Assembly: GCA_036393335.1 (NCBI GenBank)
Contig: DASWHD010000059.1
Coordinates: 1 to 5,027, forward strand
Direction: 5' to 3'
DNA: 5,027 nt
Source of the DNA: DASWHD01 sp036393335
GTDB lineage: Bacteria; CG2-30-53-67; CG2-30-70-394
The notes beneath the pieces are model-generated. The model did no database searches. It worked only from the letters and a program-made list of their open reading frames with translations, and had not been told where the DNA came from. A program made the position numbers and the translations under genes. Of the stretch, positions 3,857-5,027 are shown in pieces (positions within the stretch are counted from its first letter, which is position 1; each line of letters begins with the position of its first letter).

Positions 3857-5027
3857 CGAGAGCCGGATACTTGCCGCCGGCCACCGTCACCCCCGGGCGG
3901 GTCCGTGCCTCCTCGGCGCGGGGGACGAACAGGAAGTCGCCGCCCTCGTGGCCGGCGAACTGCATCGGCGCATACTCCGGAATCTGCTCGATGCCGAGTT
4001 GACTCGCCGCCTGGGAGACACGGGGGCTGAGATCGCGGTAGAGCCGCTGCCCTTCGAGGAGACCGCGGTGGTTTTTCAGGACCTCGAGGAGATTCTTGGC
4101 AAAGAGGGAATGGTCTCCTCCTCCCCCCTCGATCACGGGTTTCAGGCCGCCTGAGGTCAGCACCGTGCGCGAGCGTTTGTCGGCCAAAGTTTGCAGCCAC
4201 TCCTTGAGGGCGTCTTCGCTGCGCACCGTACTCGGGCCGGTGATGGCCGAGCGGGTCATGATCCCCGAGTAGCACGAATCGGCCACCACCAGTACGTGGC
4301 GGGCCGACATGATGTTGAGCAGGTCGCTGATCTCGATGTTGGAAATCCAGTAGGCGGGATTGTCGGGCTCGGCGTCGACCGGCAGCCAGTGGCCGCGCAG
4401 GTTGACCTCGTCGAGTTCACCGTGCCCGGCATAGTAGAGGATGAAGTTGTCGCGCTCGGTGAGGTTCTCGCGAAACAGGCTGAGGGCCGAGAAGATATCG
4501 TAGGCCGTCGCATCCTCCAGGAGCTTGACCTGAAAGCCGTAGCGGTCTTCCAGGACCTCGGCAATCTCCCGCGCGTCGTTGACCGCAGTCTCGAGCTTGG
4601 GCAGGTGGCGGTACTCGTTGTTGCCGATGACCAGCGCATAGTAACGGCCGAAGGATATGCCCGGGGGAAGGGCTACCGGGGGGGAGGGTTGGTCGTCCGC
4701 GTTGCTTATCGCCCGCTCTTTGCGGCGCAGCTCTTCGGCGAGGGTGGCGAGCCTCTCTCGCAGGCGTTGGATTTCTGCTGCGTTGCCGCGCTGCTCGCGC
4801 AACTGGCGCTCCGCTTCTTGCAACTGCTGCCGCAGTCGCGCGCTTTCGCCCTGCAACCGTTCGACCTCGGCGCGCAGGGCGCGTATCGTTTCACTTTCGC
4901 CCTGGGGCGGCGGCGCTTCCTCCAGCGGGACGCTGCCTGCGAGGCCGAAGGCTTGGGCATACAAGCGGCCTGCCGCCGCGCGATCCTGTGGGATGCCGAG
5001 CCCCTTCTCGTAAAGGTAAGCCAGGTT
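3822..5027 (-). CDS. Caspase-like (C14) protease with Sel1-like repeat and coiled coil, 5' end outside window
   Basis: This reading frame enters from the right edge; 401 residues are visible, numbered here from the first (Asn, 5025-5027). Residues 1-31 resemble a Sel1 repeat (LAYLYEKGLGIPQD, then A..LYAQAF..AG). Residues about 44-106 are a long charged, leucine-rich coiled coil. The caspase fold spans about 125-370: YYALVIGNNEY at its first strand, catalytic His202 in YYAGHGE and catalytic Cys252 in VVADSCYSG. Asp250, two residues before the Cys, is the position that favours Arg/Lys at P1 in metacaspases and orthocaspases. The small-subunit region includes RTVLTSGG and GGGGDHSLFAKNLL. The fold ends at FLFVPR, then a 31-residue Ala/Pro-rich tail runs across the end of the lipoprotein gene. 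A TTG at 4964 could be mistaken for the start, but it has no ribosome binding site and cuts the Sel1 repeat. Protease activity is likely; substrate and cellular location are unknown. Confidence 0.9.
   Translation of the reverse strand, partial: NLAYLYEKGLGIPQDRAAAGRLYAQAFGLAGSVPLEEAPPPQGESETIRALRAEVERLQGESARLRQQLQEAERQLREQRGNAAEIQRLRERLATLAEELRRKERAISNADDQPSPPVALPPGISFGRYYALVIGNNEYRHLPKLETAVNDAREIAEVLEDRYGFQVKLLEDATAYDIFSALSLFRENLTERDNFILYYAGHGELDEVNLRGHWLPVDAEPDNPAYWISNIEISDLLNIMSARHVLVVADSCYSGIMTRSAITGPSTVRSEDALKEWLQTLADKRSRTVLTSGGLKPVIEGGGGDHSLFAKNLLEVLKNHRGLLEGQRLYRDLSPRVSQAASQLGIEQIPEYAPMQFAGHEGGDFLFVPRAEEARTRPGVTVAGGKYPALAIAAASRPGPP

Noticed and set aside
3798..4154. Plus-strand open frame of 118 codons opposite the caspase-like gene
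   Set aside because: It is an antisense shadow of the caspase-like gene, with no supporting start signal or domain.

Overview
This is a GC-rich chromosomal window from a Gram-negative bacterium. An outer-membrane porin, an exported lipoprotein and a PstB ATPase all fit a proteobacterium. The short inverted repeats between genes resemble those of gammaproteobacteria, but the species cannot be named from this sequence.

Layout, left to right. (1) Bases 12-791 (+) encode PstB, the ATPase of the high-affinity phosphate importer. The rest of the pst operon must lie to the left, and no phoU follows. (2) Bases 792-1321 are about 530 bp without a gene, but they are not empty. A hairpin follows pstB. 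Then comes a cluster of small REP-like inverted repeats, one of which is interrupted at its centre by a perfect 20-bp palindrome. Last come two copies of a putative operator exactly 122 bp apart, with a strong hairpin directly after the first copy. (3) Bases 1322-2581 (+) encode a signal-peptide-bearing porin of the phosphate-selective-porin-like group, closed by a textbook terminator at 2608-2645. (4) Bases 2842-3057 and 3062-3856 (+) form a tight two-gene unit: a 71-residue two-helix membrane protein and a lipoprotein of unknown function. (5) On the minus strand, 3822 to the right edge encodes the C-terminal part of a multidomain caspase-like (C14) protease: Sel1-like repeat, coiled coil, caspase fold with intact His/Cys dyad. 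It converges on the lipoprotein gene and overlaps it by 35 bp.

How the genes may work together. PstB and the porin suggest a nutrient-uptake neighbourhood, with the porin possibly under phosphate control through the duplicated operator; that link is inference. The right half looks like a separate module in which a membrane protein and a lipoprotein of unknown function adjoin a caspase-like protease with a protein-interaction region. This convergent trio is the best candidate for an undescribed system, but only adjacency supports a functional connection.
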